Assembly (NCBI GenBank): GCA_021788565.1
Contig: JAJYKO010000048.1
Location: 1-13,737 of the forward strand
From: Chloroflexota bacterium
GTDB lineage: Bacteria; Chloroflexota; UBA6077
Direction: 5' to 3'
DNA length: 13,737 nucleotides
Shown: positions 1 through 7,193 of the stretch, one piece after another
How positions within the stretch are numbered: the first letter of the stretch is position 1
Layout of the letters: each line of letters begins with the position of its first letter
The notes under the pieces: model-generated
Told to the model about the DNA's origin: nothing
The model's input: the letters and a program-made list of their open reading frames with translations, nothing else
The model's database searches: none
Program-made: the position numbers and the translations under genes

Positions 1-6
1 GCTAGC

Positions 7-120
7 GCTAGACCACGAAAGACTTGACCTGTAGGGGCCGTAGGCTCTGCCGGCCCGCAAACCAGGCGGGCGGGTACAGCGCCCCGCCCCTACAAGTAAG
101 GATCACTTTGGTCGTCTAGC
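7..120. repeat. Nested imperfect palindromic element (MITE-like)
   Basis: Outer arms 7-21 and 106-120 are inverted copies matching at 13 of 15 positions and ending in GCTAGAC. An inner pair, TGTAGGGGC at 30-38 and GCCCCTACA at 86-94, is perfect, and the centre is GC-rich with further partial complementarity (GCCCGC at 53-58 against GCGGGC at 66-71). The whole stretch can fold into one long interrupted hairpin. It contains no open reading frame and lies just upstream of the first gene. It could be a miniature inverted-repeat element or a transcribed hairpin; which of these cannot be decided from one copy. Confidence 0.6.
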
Positions 121-133
121 AGCGATCAACCTA

Positions 134-152
134 TAGGAGGCGGATATCCTTG
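134..152 (+). promoter_or_regulatory. RBS deciding a TTG start
   Basis: TAGGAGG at 134-140 is followed by a 9-nt spacer and a TTG codon at 150-152. No ATG or GTG in this frame is as well placed, and the protein begun here has the usual N-terminal helix of M20 enzymes, so TTG is taken as the start. Confidence 0.75.
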
Positions 153-1310
153 AACGATCTTGTCGCATACATCGACGGCAAAAAGCAGGAGATGCTCTCC
201 CTCCTGGAGCAGATTGTCAACATGGATTCTGGCACCCTGGACAAGGCCGAGGTCGATCGGCTCGGCGCGGTCCTGGCCGACCGGCTCGCCTCTCTCGGCT
301 TTGCCGTCGAGCGTGTGCCTCAGACCCAATACGGCGACCACTTGATCGGCCGCAGGCAGGGGAGCAGCGATCAGCGGATCCTGTTCATCGGCCACATGGA
401 CACGGTCTTTCAGGCGGGAGAGGCGGCCAGGCGTCCCTTCCGACTGGACGGGCATCGGGCCTACGGGCCCGGGGTGGTCGACATGAAAGGCGGCCTGGTT
501 TGCCTCCTGTATGCTCTGGAGGCACTGAAGGCCACCGCCAACCCCGCTTTCGACGCGATGTCGATGACGGTTATCTTCAACAGCGACGAGGAGGTTCTCT
601 CCCCCACTTCCACGCCGCTGATCCAGGCAGAGGCTCGCCAGGCGCGCACGGTGTGCGTATTCGAACCCGCCAGACCTGGTGGGGAGTACGTAATCCGGCG
701 CAAAGGGGTTGGGAAATACCTGCTGACCGTCAAGGGAAGGGCTGCCCACGCAGGCGCCCAACCCGAGAACGGCCGCAGCGCCGTCGAGGAGATGGCACAC
801 AAGATCCTGGACATCCACGCTCTAACCAACTTCAGCACCGGTACCACCCTGAATGTCGGCCTGGTTCGAGGCGGCGAGCGATCGAATGTGGTCGCCGCGG
901 AGGCATATGCCGAGATCGACATCCGGGTCCCGAGTTTGGAGGAAGCAAAGCGGGTGGATGCCAGGATGCAGGAGATCGCCGCAAAGAGCAAGGTTCCCGA
1001 CACCTCGGCCGTGCTGACGGGTGGGATCACCTTTCCGCCCATGAAGCAGACGCCCGAGGCACGCAGACAGTTCGAGGCGCTGCAGGCCATTGGGCGGAGT
1101 CTCGACCTGGACCTCGAGGGCATCGCCACCGGCGGCGGCTCGGATGGCAACCACGCTTCCCAGTTCGCCCCTACTCTGGATGGAATGGGTCCACAGGGAA
1201 GTGAAGCCCACAGCGACCGCGAGTTCATGGTAGTGCGAACCCTGGCCGAGCGCACGAAGGTAACGGCGCTATTCCTAGCCTCCTGGCCCGAGCTAATCGC
1301 TCAGGCGTGA
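150..1310 (+). CDS. M20 family metallopeptidase (carboxypeptidase G2/ArgE-like)
   Basis: A 386-residue zinc-dependent exopeptidase or amidohydrolase of the M20 family, expected to remove a C-terminal amino acid or deacylate an N-acyl amino acid in the cytoplasm. No signal peptide is visible. The catalytic set is complete: GHMDTV gives metal ligand His82 and Asp84, GVVDMKGG gives bridging Asp111, SDEE gives general base Glu147 and metal ligand Glu148, Glu172 is the next ligand, and His354 in SEAHSD is the C-terminal ligand. GRAAHAGAQPE around His200 marks the lid/dimerization domain, and GGGSDGN at 328-334 is the family's Gly-rich loop. The length fits the carboxypeptidase G2-like branch. Its TGA overlaps the GTG of the transporter gene by 4 nt, so the two are probably translationally coupled. 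The substrate is not predictable; glutamyl or acyl-amino-acid amides are plausible. Confidence 0.9.
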   Translation: MNDLVAYIDGKKQEMLSLLEQIVNMDSGTLDKAEVDRLGAVLADRLASLGFAVERVPQTQYGDHLIGRRQGSSDQRILFIGHMDTVFQAGEAARRPFRLDGHRAYGPGVVDMKGGLVCLLYALEALKATANPAFDAMSMTVIFNSDEEVLSPTSTPLIQAEARQARTVCVFEPARPGGEYVIRRKGVGKYLLTVKGRAAHAGAQPENGRSAVEEMAHKILDIHALTNFSTGTTLNVGLVRGGERSNVVAAEAYAEIDIRVPSLEEAKRVDARMQEIAAKSKVPDTSAVLTGGITFPPMKQTPEARRQFEALQAIGRSLDLDLEGIATGGGSDGNHASQFAPTLDGMGPQGSEAHSDREFMVVRTLAERTKVTALFLASWPELIAQA

Positions 1311-2509
1311 GGGGTTCGATAGTGCCAACCTGGGCTACCGTCACCGTACTTTGCTCGCTGCTGGCGTTGCACAACGCCCAGCGGATGGCTCCCGTGGCTC
1401 TGTACGAGGAGCTAAAGGTACGGCTGTCGGTAGACTACGTCGGCGTCGGCAACCTGTTCGGCGCCTACCTGATCGCCTACGCCCTGTGCAACATTCCCGC
1501 GGGTATGCTGGCCGACCGGTTCGACGCTCGCAGGCTGGTGGCCGTGGGAACCGCCCTGAGTATTGCCTCCTCAGTCCTGTTTGCCACGGCCGCCAGCTAT
1601 CCCATCGCCATCGCCGCCCGAATGGTGATGGGCGTCGCTGGCGCTTTGATATACATCCCATCCGTGCGATTCGTGGTCGCTAATTTCCCGAAAGCGAATC
1701 GCGGCTTGGTGATGGGCTTCCTCGAGATGGGGGCAGGGGCCGGACAGATCCTGTCTCTCACCCTCCTGCCCTTCCTGGCAGGACAGTGGGGCCTGGCACA
1801 AGCATTTCTTGTGCTACCAGTCTTTGGGGTACTGGTGCTGGGAGGCGTTTTCGTCGGGATGCCGCGATCTCGCCCTGTCGCGTCTCCTAATCGACATGGT
1901 GAGCTGAGGCTGCTGGTGCGCAGCAGCCGCTTCTGGAACCTGATCGGCTTCCACTTCCTGGGGATGCTGGCCGTCTACGCCATCTCTGGCTGGCTCCCTA
2001 CCTTCGCCCGCGTGGACTTCGGCTACACGGCGGTCCAGGCCGGGCTGGTGGGTGCCCTGGTAAACGTGTCGCTCTCCCTCTTCTCTCCCCTGGCCGGCGT
2101 GACCTCAGACCGTCTGCGCAGCCGCCCACCGGTGCTACTGGGGGGTGCTCTCCTCATGGCTGCTTGTCTCGCCGTGCTGACGATCAGCCGAGATCCCACT
2201 GTATTGCTGGTGACAGCTTTCCTCGCAGGAGTGAGCGCTGCTTTCTCTATACCAGTGATGGTGATCTATGTGGGAGAGAGGTTCGCCGCGGCCGGCACCG
2301 GTCTGGCCGTGTCCGTTGCCGGTACCATCGGGCAGGTAGCCTCGTCGCTTTCGGGACCCCTCTGCGGCTATACCCTGGAGGCGACCGGCACTTTCGCCGC
2401 AGTCTGGGGGCTCACCCTGGCTGTGGCAGTCGTCCGAATCCCTTTGCTGTTTGGCGCACGGGAGCGTGTCGTGTCCCAACACTCGATCAATCGAGGAGGT
2501 TTGCGGTGA
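1307..2509 (+). CDS. Major facilitator superfamily transporter
   Basis: A 400-residue polytopic inner-membrane protein with about 12 hydrophobic segments. The MFS motif A signature appears between the second and third segments as PAGMLADRFDARR (residues 64-76), and a weaker second-half copy occurs at SPLAGVTSDRLRS (260-272). The linker around 185-205 is charged and separates the two six-helix halves. The start is GTG 1307, inside the GTGA overlap with the M20 gene; GTG 1322 in the same frame is an alternative. Encoded between a peptidase and an amidohydrolase, it most likely imports the compound those enzymes hydrolyse or exports a product; this is inferred from context. Its last bases contain the ribosome binding site of the next gene. 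The N-terminal motif resembles MFS carriers of organic anions or cyanate, but the substrate is not assignable. Confidence 0.88.
   Translation: MRGSIVPTWATVTVLCSLLALHNAQRMAPVALYEELKVRLSVDYVGVGNLFGAYLIAYALCNIPAGMLADRFDARRLVAVGTALSIASSVLFATAASYPIAIAARMVMGVAGALIYIPSVRFVVANFPKANRGLVMGFLEMGAGAGQILSLTLLPFLAGQWGLAQAFLVLPVFGVLVLGGVFVGMPRSRPVASPNRHGELRLLVRSSRFWNLIGFHFLGMLAVYAISGWLPTFARVDFGYTAVQAGLVGALVNVSLSLFSPLAGVTSDRLRSRPPVLLGGALLMAACLAVLTISRDPTVLLVTAFLAGVSAAFSIPVMVIYVGERFAAAGTGLAVSVAGTIGQVASSLSGPLCGYTLEATGTFAAVWGLTLAVAVVRIPLLFGARERVVSQHSINRGGLR
2493..2508 (+). promoter_or_regulatory. RBS deciding a GTG start inside the upstream gene
   Basis: GAGGAGG at 2493-2499 lies 6 nt before GTG 2506-2508. The same frame is open upstream to 2164, but that extension runs through the transporter's coding sequence, so GTG 2506 is the real start. 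Confidence 0.85.
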
Positions 2510-3681
2510 TTACAGCGATTCTAGCTCAGCAACTGATCGACGGCCGCGGCGGCAAGGCTATCGAGCAGGCAGTGGTGCTGGTGGAGGATGACCTGATCCT
2601 GGCCACAGGCCCTGTGGCCCAGGTCGCCGTTCCTGCCCAGGCGGAGGTCATCGATCTCCAGGGCTTCACCTTGTTGCCGGGTTTCATCGATGCCCATACT
2701 CATCTCTCCATCGTTCCAGGGCTGGGCAACCAGTCCGGCCAGATGATGGAGCCTGCCACCCGTCAGCTCTTTCGTGTAGTGGGCAATACGCGTCGGATGC
2801 TCAGCTCGGGCGTCACCGCGGCACGGATCATGGGAGAAGAGCACTTCCTGGACGTGGAGACGCGCCAAGCCATTGAGGCAGGACAGATACCCGGACCGCG
2901 GCTGGTAATCTCCACGCGCCCTCTGACCGCGACCAACGGTCACGGCGGTGCCCTCACCTTTACGGATGGGCCTGACGCCATACGCCAACGCGCGAGGGAG
3001 AATTTGAAGGCAGGCGCCGACTTCTTGAAGCTGTTCGCAACCGGCGGCATGTCAAGTAAGGTGGGCGTCGACAGGGTCAGCTACAGCGACGCCGAGATCG
3101 CAACTATCGTAGAGGAGGCAGAGCGAGGTGGGACCTACGCGGCCGCCCATGCGCATGGGGGCCTGGGGATGCGACGATGCCTGGAGTTGGGCGTGCGCAC
3201 CATCGAGCATGCTGCCCTGGCGACACCCGACGACGTGGATCTTGCCATTTCCAAAGGGGCCTGGCTGGTAGGCACCTTCGCGATCCTGTACCACCCTGAG
3301 GGCATCGAGAAGGCCGACTTCCACGTCACTGCCATTCGGGAGAAGGTGCTGGCGGGTCGGGAGACCGCACGTAAGAACTGGGTCCACATCATCCAGTCCG
3401 GGGTCAAATGGGCGCTGGGCACGGACTCGATGCACGGCTTGCTGCCGTACGAGGCGGTCAAGGTAGTGGAGTTCGGGGCAAAGCCAATGGATGCCATACA
3501 GGCCATTACGTCGCGAGCAGCGCAGGTGTGTAGGATCGAGGATAGGGTGGGAACGGTGGAACCCGGCAAGCTGGCGGACCTGGTCGCGGTACGCGGGGAT
3601 CCCCTGAAGGATATAGAGGCGTTGACGCGGGTCGGCTTCGTGATGAAGGGCGGCCGTCGCTACGACTTATCCGCTGAGTGA
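2506..3681 (+). CDS. Amidohydrolase, imidazolonepropionase/Xaa-Pro dipeptidase-like (COG1228 type)
   Basis: A 391-residue metal-dependent hydrolase of the amidohydrolase superfamily, expected to cleave a cyclic amide, an amide or a dipeptide in the cytoplasm. The metal-binding set is complete: GFIDAHTHLS gives His64 and His66, DFLKLFATGG gives Lys175 (the lysine normally carboxylated as a bridging ligand), AAAHAHG holds His215 and His217, TIEHA has His235, and ALGTDS has the catalytic Asp307. The N-terminal 55 and C-terminal 50 residues form the usual beta-sandwich, ending in the characteristic GTVEPGKLADLV segment (349-360). It overlaps the transporter gene by a GTGA. The pattern matches the broad group that includes imidazolonepropionase, prolidase-like and organophosphate-acid-type amidohydrolases. 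No other histidine-degradation genes are present, so HutI itself is unlikely. The exact substrate is unknown. Confidence 0.88.
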   Translation: MITAILAQQLIDGRGGKAIEQAVVLVEDDLILATGPVAQVAVPAQAEVIDLQGFTLLPGFIDAHTHLSIVPGLGNQSGQMMEPATRQLFRVVGNTRRMLSSGVTAARIMGEEHFLDVETRQAIEAGQIPGPRLVISTRPLTATNGHGGALTFTDGPDAIRQRARENLKAGADFLKLFATGGMSSKVGVDRVSYSDAEIATIVEEAERGGTYAAAHAHGGLGMRRCLELGVRTIEHAALATPDDVDLAISKGAWLVGTFAILYHPEGIEKADFHVTAIREKVLAGRETARKNWVHIIQSGVKWALGTDSMHGLLPYEAVKVVEFGAKPMDAIQAITSRAAQVCRIEDRVGTVEPGKLADLVAVRGDPLKDIEALTRVGFVMKGGRRYDLSAE

Positions 3682-3691
3682 TCGGCGCAGG

Positions 3692-3707
3692 AAGGATAGG
3701 AGAAATG
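3692..3707 (+). promoter_or_regulatory. RBS supporting ATG 3705
   Basis: AAGGATAGGAG at 3692-3702 directly precedes ATG 3705. An in-frame GTG at 3678 overlaps the amidohydrolase stop as GTGA but has no Shine-Dalgarno sequence in front of it, so ATG 3705 is preferred. The spacing of the last GGAG is short (2 nt), while the upstream AAGGA is 8 nt away. Confidence 0.6.
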
Positions 3708-5069
3708 GGCAAGGAGGAATCTCTCGACGGCTACCTGAAGAGCCAGGAGCAGCGCTATCTGGATCTGTACTTTCGCCTGCTGAGACAGCCGAGCGTGAGT
3801 GCCCAGCGACTTGGCGTCGAGGAGTGCGCTCGGCTCCTCTGTGACGTGATGGGGGAACTGGGACTTCACGGGGAGGTACTCCCCACGGCGGGCCTGCCGG
3901 TCGTCTATGGGGAGTTGACGGTGGATCCGGCGGCGCCCACCCTGCTCGTCTACGGGCACTACGATGTCCAGCCACCGGAGCCATATGAGGCCTGGGTATC
4001 GCCCCCGTTTGAGCCGACAGTACGGAATGGCCGAGTCTACGCCCGGGGCAGTGCCGATAACAAGGGGCAACTTCTGCCGCAACTCTTCGCCGTAGAGGCC
4101 CTGAGGGCGATCGGCGCACTGCCCCGCCTGAACTACAAGTTCCTCTTCGACGGCGAGGAAGAGATGGGGAGCCCCAGCCTGCTGGCCTTCGTCGAGGCGA
4201 ACCGCGAGCGATTGAAGGCCGATCAGCTCTATTGCAGCGATGGGGCCTACGACGCGAGCGGGCGGCCGGTCATCGAGTTCGGCGTCCGCGGCCTCCTGTA
4301 CCTCGAGCTGGAGTGCGAGTGGGCTAACCGCGACCTCCACTCCGGGCAGTTTGGCAACGTGGTCCCCAACCCGGCCTGGACGCTGGTCCAGCTGCTGGCG
4401 ACGATGAAGGACGCCGAAGGCCGCGTGACGATCCCGGGCTTCTACGACGAGGTGGTGCCCCCTACCCCTTACGAGGGCCAGTTGATAGCCGCACTTCCGT
4501 TCAGCAGGGAGGAGTTCACCTCTTCCCTTGCACTGCCGCTGGAGGTGGGGCTCGAGGCTCAGGAGCACTTCGAGGGGCTGATGTTCCAGCCCACCCTCAA
4601 CATCGCTGGCTTCAAGAGCGGTTACCTGGGGGAGGGGACGAAGACCGTGCTGCCTGGCAAGGCGCTGGTGAAGATTGACGTCCGGCTCGTCGAGAAACAG
4701 GACCCGGACGTGATGTACCGACGGATCGTCAAATACGTGGCGGAGCATGCACCGCGCGTCGAAGTGCGCAGAGTCGGCGGCGCGGTACCGCCTGCGCGGA
4801 GTTCCAGTGAAACGGCTGCTGCGAAGGCGATAGTCCGAGCCGTTCGGGAGACCTGGAAGGCCGAGCCGCTGATCAGGCCAAGCTCCGGTGGGACGCTGCC
4901 GATGTACCCATTCACGAAGACCCTCGGTCTGCCGGTGGTCTTCGTACCCTACGGGAATCCGGACGAGACCAACCATGCGCCCAACGAGAATATGACCCTG
5001 GAGGCTTTTTGGCGCGGGATACGGACGAGCGCGGCGGTCTTCGAGGAGCTGGCATCGGTCGGTAGATAG
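3705..5069 (+). CDS. M20 family dipeptidase (CNDP/DUG1-like)
   Basis: A 454-residue cytosolic di-metal dipeptidase. The signatures are those of the carnosinase/DUG1 branch: LLVYGHYDVQP (His85, Asp87) with the conserved VQP, ARGSADNKGQ (bridging Asp118), DGEEEMGSPS (general base Glu151, ligand Glu152), CSDG (Asp179), and PYGNPDETNHAPNE (His424). RDLHSGQFGN with His212 is the lid-domain substrate-binding histidine typical of this branch, and VRGLLYLEL leads into the lid. The length is normal for bacterial members of about 450-470 residues. An earlier GTG at 3678 would add nine residues, but it lacks a ribosome binding site. The gene sits 23 nt after the amidohydrolase and 34 nt before the M28 gene, all one strand, so it is co-transcribed in all likelihood. 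It probably cleaves short peptides brought in or produced by the neighbouring proteins. Confidence 0.92.
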   Translation: MGKEESLDGYLKSQEQRYLDLYFRLLRQPSVSAQRLGVEECARLLCDVMGELGLHGEVLPTAGLPVVYGELTVDPAAPTLLVYGHYDVQPPEPYEAWVSPPFEPTVRNGRVYARGSADNKGQLLPQLFAVEALRAIGALPRLNYKFLFDGEEEMGSPSLLAFVEANRERLKADQLYCSDGAYDASGRPVIEFGVRGLLYLELECEWANRDLHSGQFGNVVPNPAWTLVQLLATMKDAEGRVTIPGFYDEVVPPTPYEGQLIAALPFSREEFTSSLALPLEVGLEAQEHFEGLMFQPTLNIAGFKSGYLGEGTKTVLPGKALVKIDVRLVEKQDPDVMYRRIVKYVAEHAPRVEVRRVGGAVPPARSSSETAAAKAIVRAVRETWKAEPLIRPSSGGTLPMYPFTKTLGLPVVFVPYGNPDETNHAPNENMTLEAFWRGIRTSAAVFEELASVGR

Positions 5070-5103
5070 GCCGGTACCTTTCGGAGAGAAACGGAGGAGC
5101 AAC

Positions 5104-6861
5104 ATGGCTGAGCCACAGATCAAGGGCAACCTGGAGCAGTCGATCCTCGGAGCCATCTCCAAGGATGAGCCCTGGGCGCTGGTGGAGCAGTTCTCGAAAA
5201 CCGTCAGGCTGTCGGCGACCCCGGAGGAGCGGAAGGCGATCGACTACCTGGTGGGTCGACTCGAGGCGCTGGGCATCCCATACACCCTCTACGAGCCGGA
5301 GCTGTACGTGAGCCTGCCGATCTCGGCCCGGCTGGAGGTGTCGGACGGCCAGGAGGTTCGGGCCAAGACCCCGGCCTACTCCGCCGCTGGCACCGTCGAG
5401 GCCGAGGTGGTGTACGTCCCAGGGAGCCTGGCCGGGGACGTGAGCCAGTTCTTCTTCTCCACTGCCCAGGACACGGCCGGCGACGTGCAGGGCAAGATCG
5501 TGCTCACCGAGGGAATGTCCCTGCCCAAGGTGATCCGGGACTACGAGCAGAGGGGGGCAGTCGGGCAAATCTACATCAATCCAGACCCCGCGGTCATCCA
5601 CGAACTGATGGCGACCACGATCTGGGGTATCCCGACCCTGGAGAACCTGGAGAGCAAGCCACATACCCCAATCGTCAATGTGAATCGCATGGGCGGTGAG
5701 CAGTTGAAACAGCTGCTCGCGAAGGGGCCCGTGAGGGCGCGTATCACCACGGAGCTGGACGAGCGCTGGAGGAAGGCGGCGATACCGGTCGCCGAGATAA
5801 GGGGAAGCGAGGAGCCGGAGAAGTTCATCTTGCTTCACGGCCACCTGGACTCCTGGCACTACGGGGTCACAGATAACGCCACCGGCAACGCCGGCAAACT
5901 AGAGCTGGCCCGGGTGTTCAACCAGAACAGGGACCGGATGCGGCGGAGCCTGCGCATCGCGTGGTGGTCGGGTCATTCCCACGGCCGCTACGCAGGATCG
6001 ACCTGGTACGCCGACAACTTCGGCCTCGACATCGAGAAGAACTGCGTAGCCCAGGTGAACATGGACTCGCCGGGCGCGAGGTGGGCCACTGCGTACGACG
6101 AGATGATGTGGACAGCCGAGGTTGACAGCCTGTGCAGGGACGCGATCGTCGACACGACAGGCATCGCGCCGAAGCGGCTGAGGCCGATCCGCGCCGGCGA
6201 TTACTCCTTCAACAACATCGGCGTTACCTCCTTCTATATGCTGTCCTCTAACATCCCGGCCGACGTCAAGAAAGAGATGGGCATGTACACCGTCGGGGGG
6301 AGCGGGGGCAACTCACGCGCCTGGCACTCCGAGGGCGACGTCCTGGAAGCTGCTGAGCCGAACATCCTGGTGCGGGATATAAAGGTGTACGCGGCGACGA
6401 TCCTCCGAGTGTTGAACGCTGACGTCTATCCCTTCGACTTCGTCAAGACAGTGGACGAGTCACGTGAGATCGTGGAAAAGTACCAGAATGACGCGAGGGG
6501 ACGCTTCGACCTGGGCCCGGTGCTTGAGGAGTTGGTGGGTCTGCGGGAAGATCTGGCGGCGTTCAATACCCGAGCCGCTCGCGCGGTTGCTTCCGGGAAC
6601 CGCGCCGAGCAAAGGCAAGTGAACGAGGCGCTGCTAAGGCTGGGCCGGATACTGATCCCGACTGGGTACGCCAAGAGGGAAATCTTCGAGCATGACCCGG
6701 CCTACGACATCCCACCCTTCGCGGAGATAGCGCCCGCGGCAGACCTCCCCAAGTACGATGGAGTGGCCGAGCAGAGGTTTCTGCTGAACCAGCTCGTCCG
6801 GGGTCGCAACAAGGTGCTCCTGCGCCTGCAGCAGGCCCGGGAGGTGGCCAGGGCCTCTTAG
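5104..6861 (+). CDS. PA-domain M28 peptidase homologue with HSH in place of the EE dyad
   Basis: A 585-residue protein with the layout of the glutamate carboxypeptidase II/transferrin receptor group: an N-terminal helical cap (1-60), a PA-like insert (about 90-215), an M28 core (about 225-440) and a C-terminal helical domain (about 450-585) resembling the TfR-type dimerization domain. Expected metal ligands are kept: His247 and nearby Asp249 in GHLDSW, bridging Asp257 in TDNATGNA, Asp321 in NMDSPG, and His408 in RAWHSEGD. Where M28 enzymes have the catalytic Glu-Glu pair, this protein has WSGHSHGRYAGSTWY with His291-Ser292-His293. It is therefore either a pseudoenzyme or a hydrolase with altered chemistry. 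No signal peptide is seen, so it is probably cytoplasmic. GGAGGAG at 5093-5099 sets ATG 5104. It is the last gene of the plus-strand operon and a paralogue of the genes at 7194 and 13566. Confidence 0.85.
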   Translation: MAEPQIKGNLEQSILGAISKDEPWALVEQFSKTVRLSATPEERKAIDYLVGRLEALGIPYTLYEPELYVSLPISARLEVSDGQEVRAKTPAYSAAGTVEAEVVYVPGSLAGDVSQFFFSTAQDTAGDVQGKIVLTEGMSLPKVIRDYEQRGAVGQIYINPDPAVIHELMATTIWGIPTLENLESKPHTPIVNVNRMGGEQLKQLLAKGPVRARITTELDERWRKAAIPVAEIRGSEEPEKFILLHGHLDSWHYGVTDNATGNAGKLELARVFNQNRDRMRRSLRIAWWSGHSHGRYAGSTWYADNFGLDIEKNCVAQVNMDSPGARWATAYDEMMWTAEVDSLCRDAIVDTTGIAPKRLRPIRAGDYSFNNIGVTSFYMLSSNIPADVKKEMGMYTVGGSGGNSRAWHSEGDVLEAAEPNILVRDIKVYAATILRVLNADVYPFDFVKTVDESREIVEKYQNDARGRFDLGPVLEELVGLREDLAAFNTRAARAVASGNRAEQRQVNEALLRLGRILIPTGYAKREIFEHDPAYDIPPFAEIAPAADLPKYDGVAEQRFLLNQLVRGRNKVLLRLQQAREVARAS

Positions 6862-6908
6862 CGTTGCCAATCCGAAGCCGAGATGTGTATCGCCGGGGTC
6901 GCTACATC

Positions 6909-6976
6909 GTCATACTGAGCCCAAGCGAAGCATCTCCTCGTGGCTGGAGAGATCCTTCGCTGTCGCTCAGGTTGAC
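6909..6976. repeat. Imperfect inverted repeat, REP-like
   Basis: The 28-nt arms 6909-6936 and 6949-6976 match as inverted copies at 22 of 28 positions around a 12-nt loop. The arms contain CTGAGC and AGCGAAG followed by ATCTC, the pattern of a dispersed palindrome (GTCATTCTGAGCGAAGCGAA type) that I recall being common between genes in Chloroflexota and several other phyla. It lies 47 nt after the stop of the plus-strand M28 gene and could form a transcript 3'-end hairpin. No protein frame is present. Confidence 0.7.
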
Positions 6977-7062
6977 AACTAAATGACCCTGGGGAGGTGG
7001 CGACGGGCCTGACCTGCAATACGAACGTGCACTGCCAGGTCGCGTGTGATCCGCGCTCGACC

Positions 7063-7114
7063 GCCTACCCTAATATGGAGGCGAGGACCTCCCCCGCTCC
7101 TTATTAGGGTAGGC
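7063..7114. repeat. 13-bp perfect inverted repeat with inner hairpin
   Basis: GCCTACCCTAATA at 7063-7075 is an exact inverted copy of 7102-7114. The 26-nt interior holds a second small stem, GGAGG at 7077-7081 against CCTCC at 7088-7092. CGCTCGACC at about 7053-7061 and CGCTCTCGACC just after the right arm are near-direct repeats that could be insertion-site flanks. There is no T-run on either side, so it does not look like a standard intrinsic terminator. Confidence 0.65.
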
Positions 7115-7193
7115 AACCCCGCTCTCGACCCGGTCTTACGTGCTGTTCGCTATCGTCTGCCCGGTCATTCCCTCGTGTGTCCACGGCTGTGGA

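Larger units (their letters stand above)
6862..7193. other. Convergent intergenic region without genes
   Basis: These 332 bases separate two converging M28-type genes. They contain two separate inverted repeats (6909-6976 and 7063-7114, listed individually). No convincing coding frame, RNA gene or hairpin followed by a T-run was seen, so there is no clear intrinsic terminator for either operon. Confidence 0.6.

Noticed and set aside
461..1255. Long antisense open frame opposite the first M20 gene
   Set aside because: It is the codon-pattern shadow of a clearly conserved gene, rich in Arg, Pro and Ser with no motif.
2164..2505. Open upstream extension of the amidohydrolase frame, which would give a 505-residue protein
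   Set aside because: It runs through the transporter coding sequence in another frame and has no family-like residues. GTG 2506 with a GAGGAGG site gives a normal-length amidohydrolase.
3660..5162. 500-codon antisense frame opposite the M20 dipeptidase
   Set aside because: The sense strand encodes a complete M20 enzyme with all catalytic residues; the antisense product has no recognisable domain.
7063..7130. Bidirectional intrinsic terminator for the converging operons
   Set aside because: The 13-bp stem is strong, but the loop is 26 nt and neither side has a T-run.
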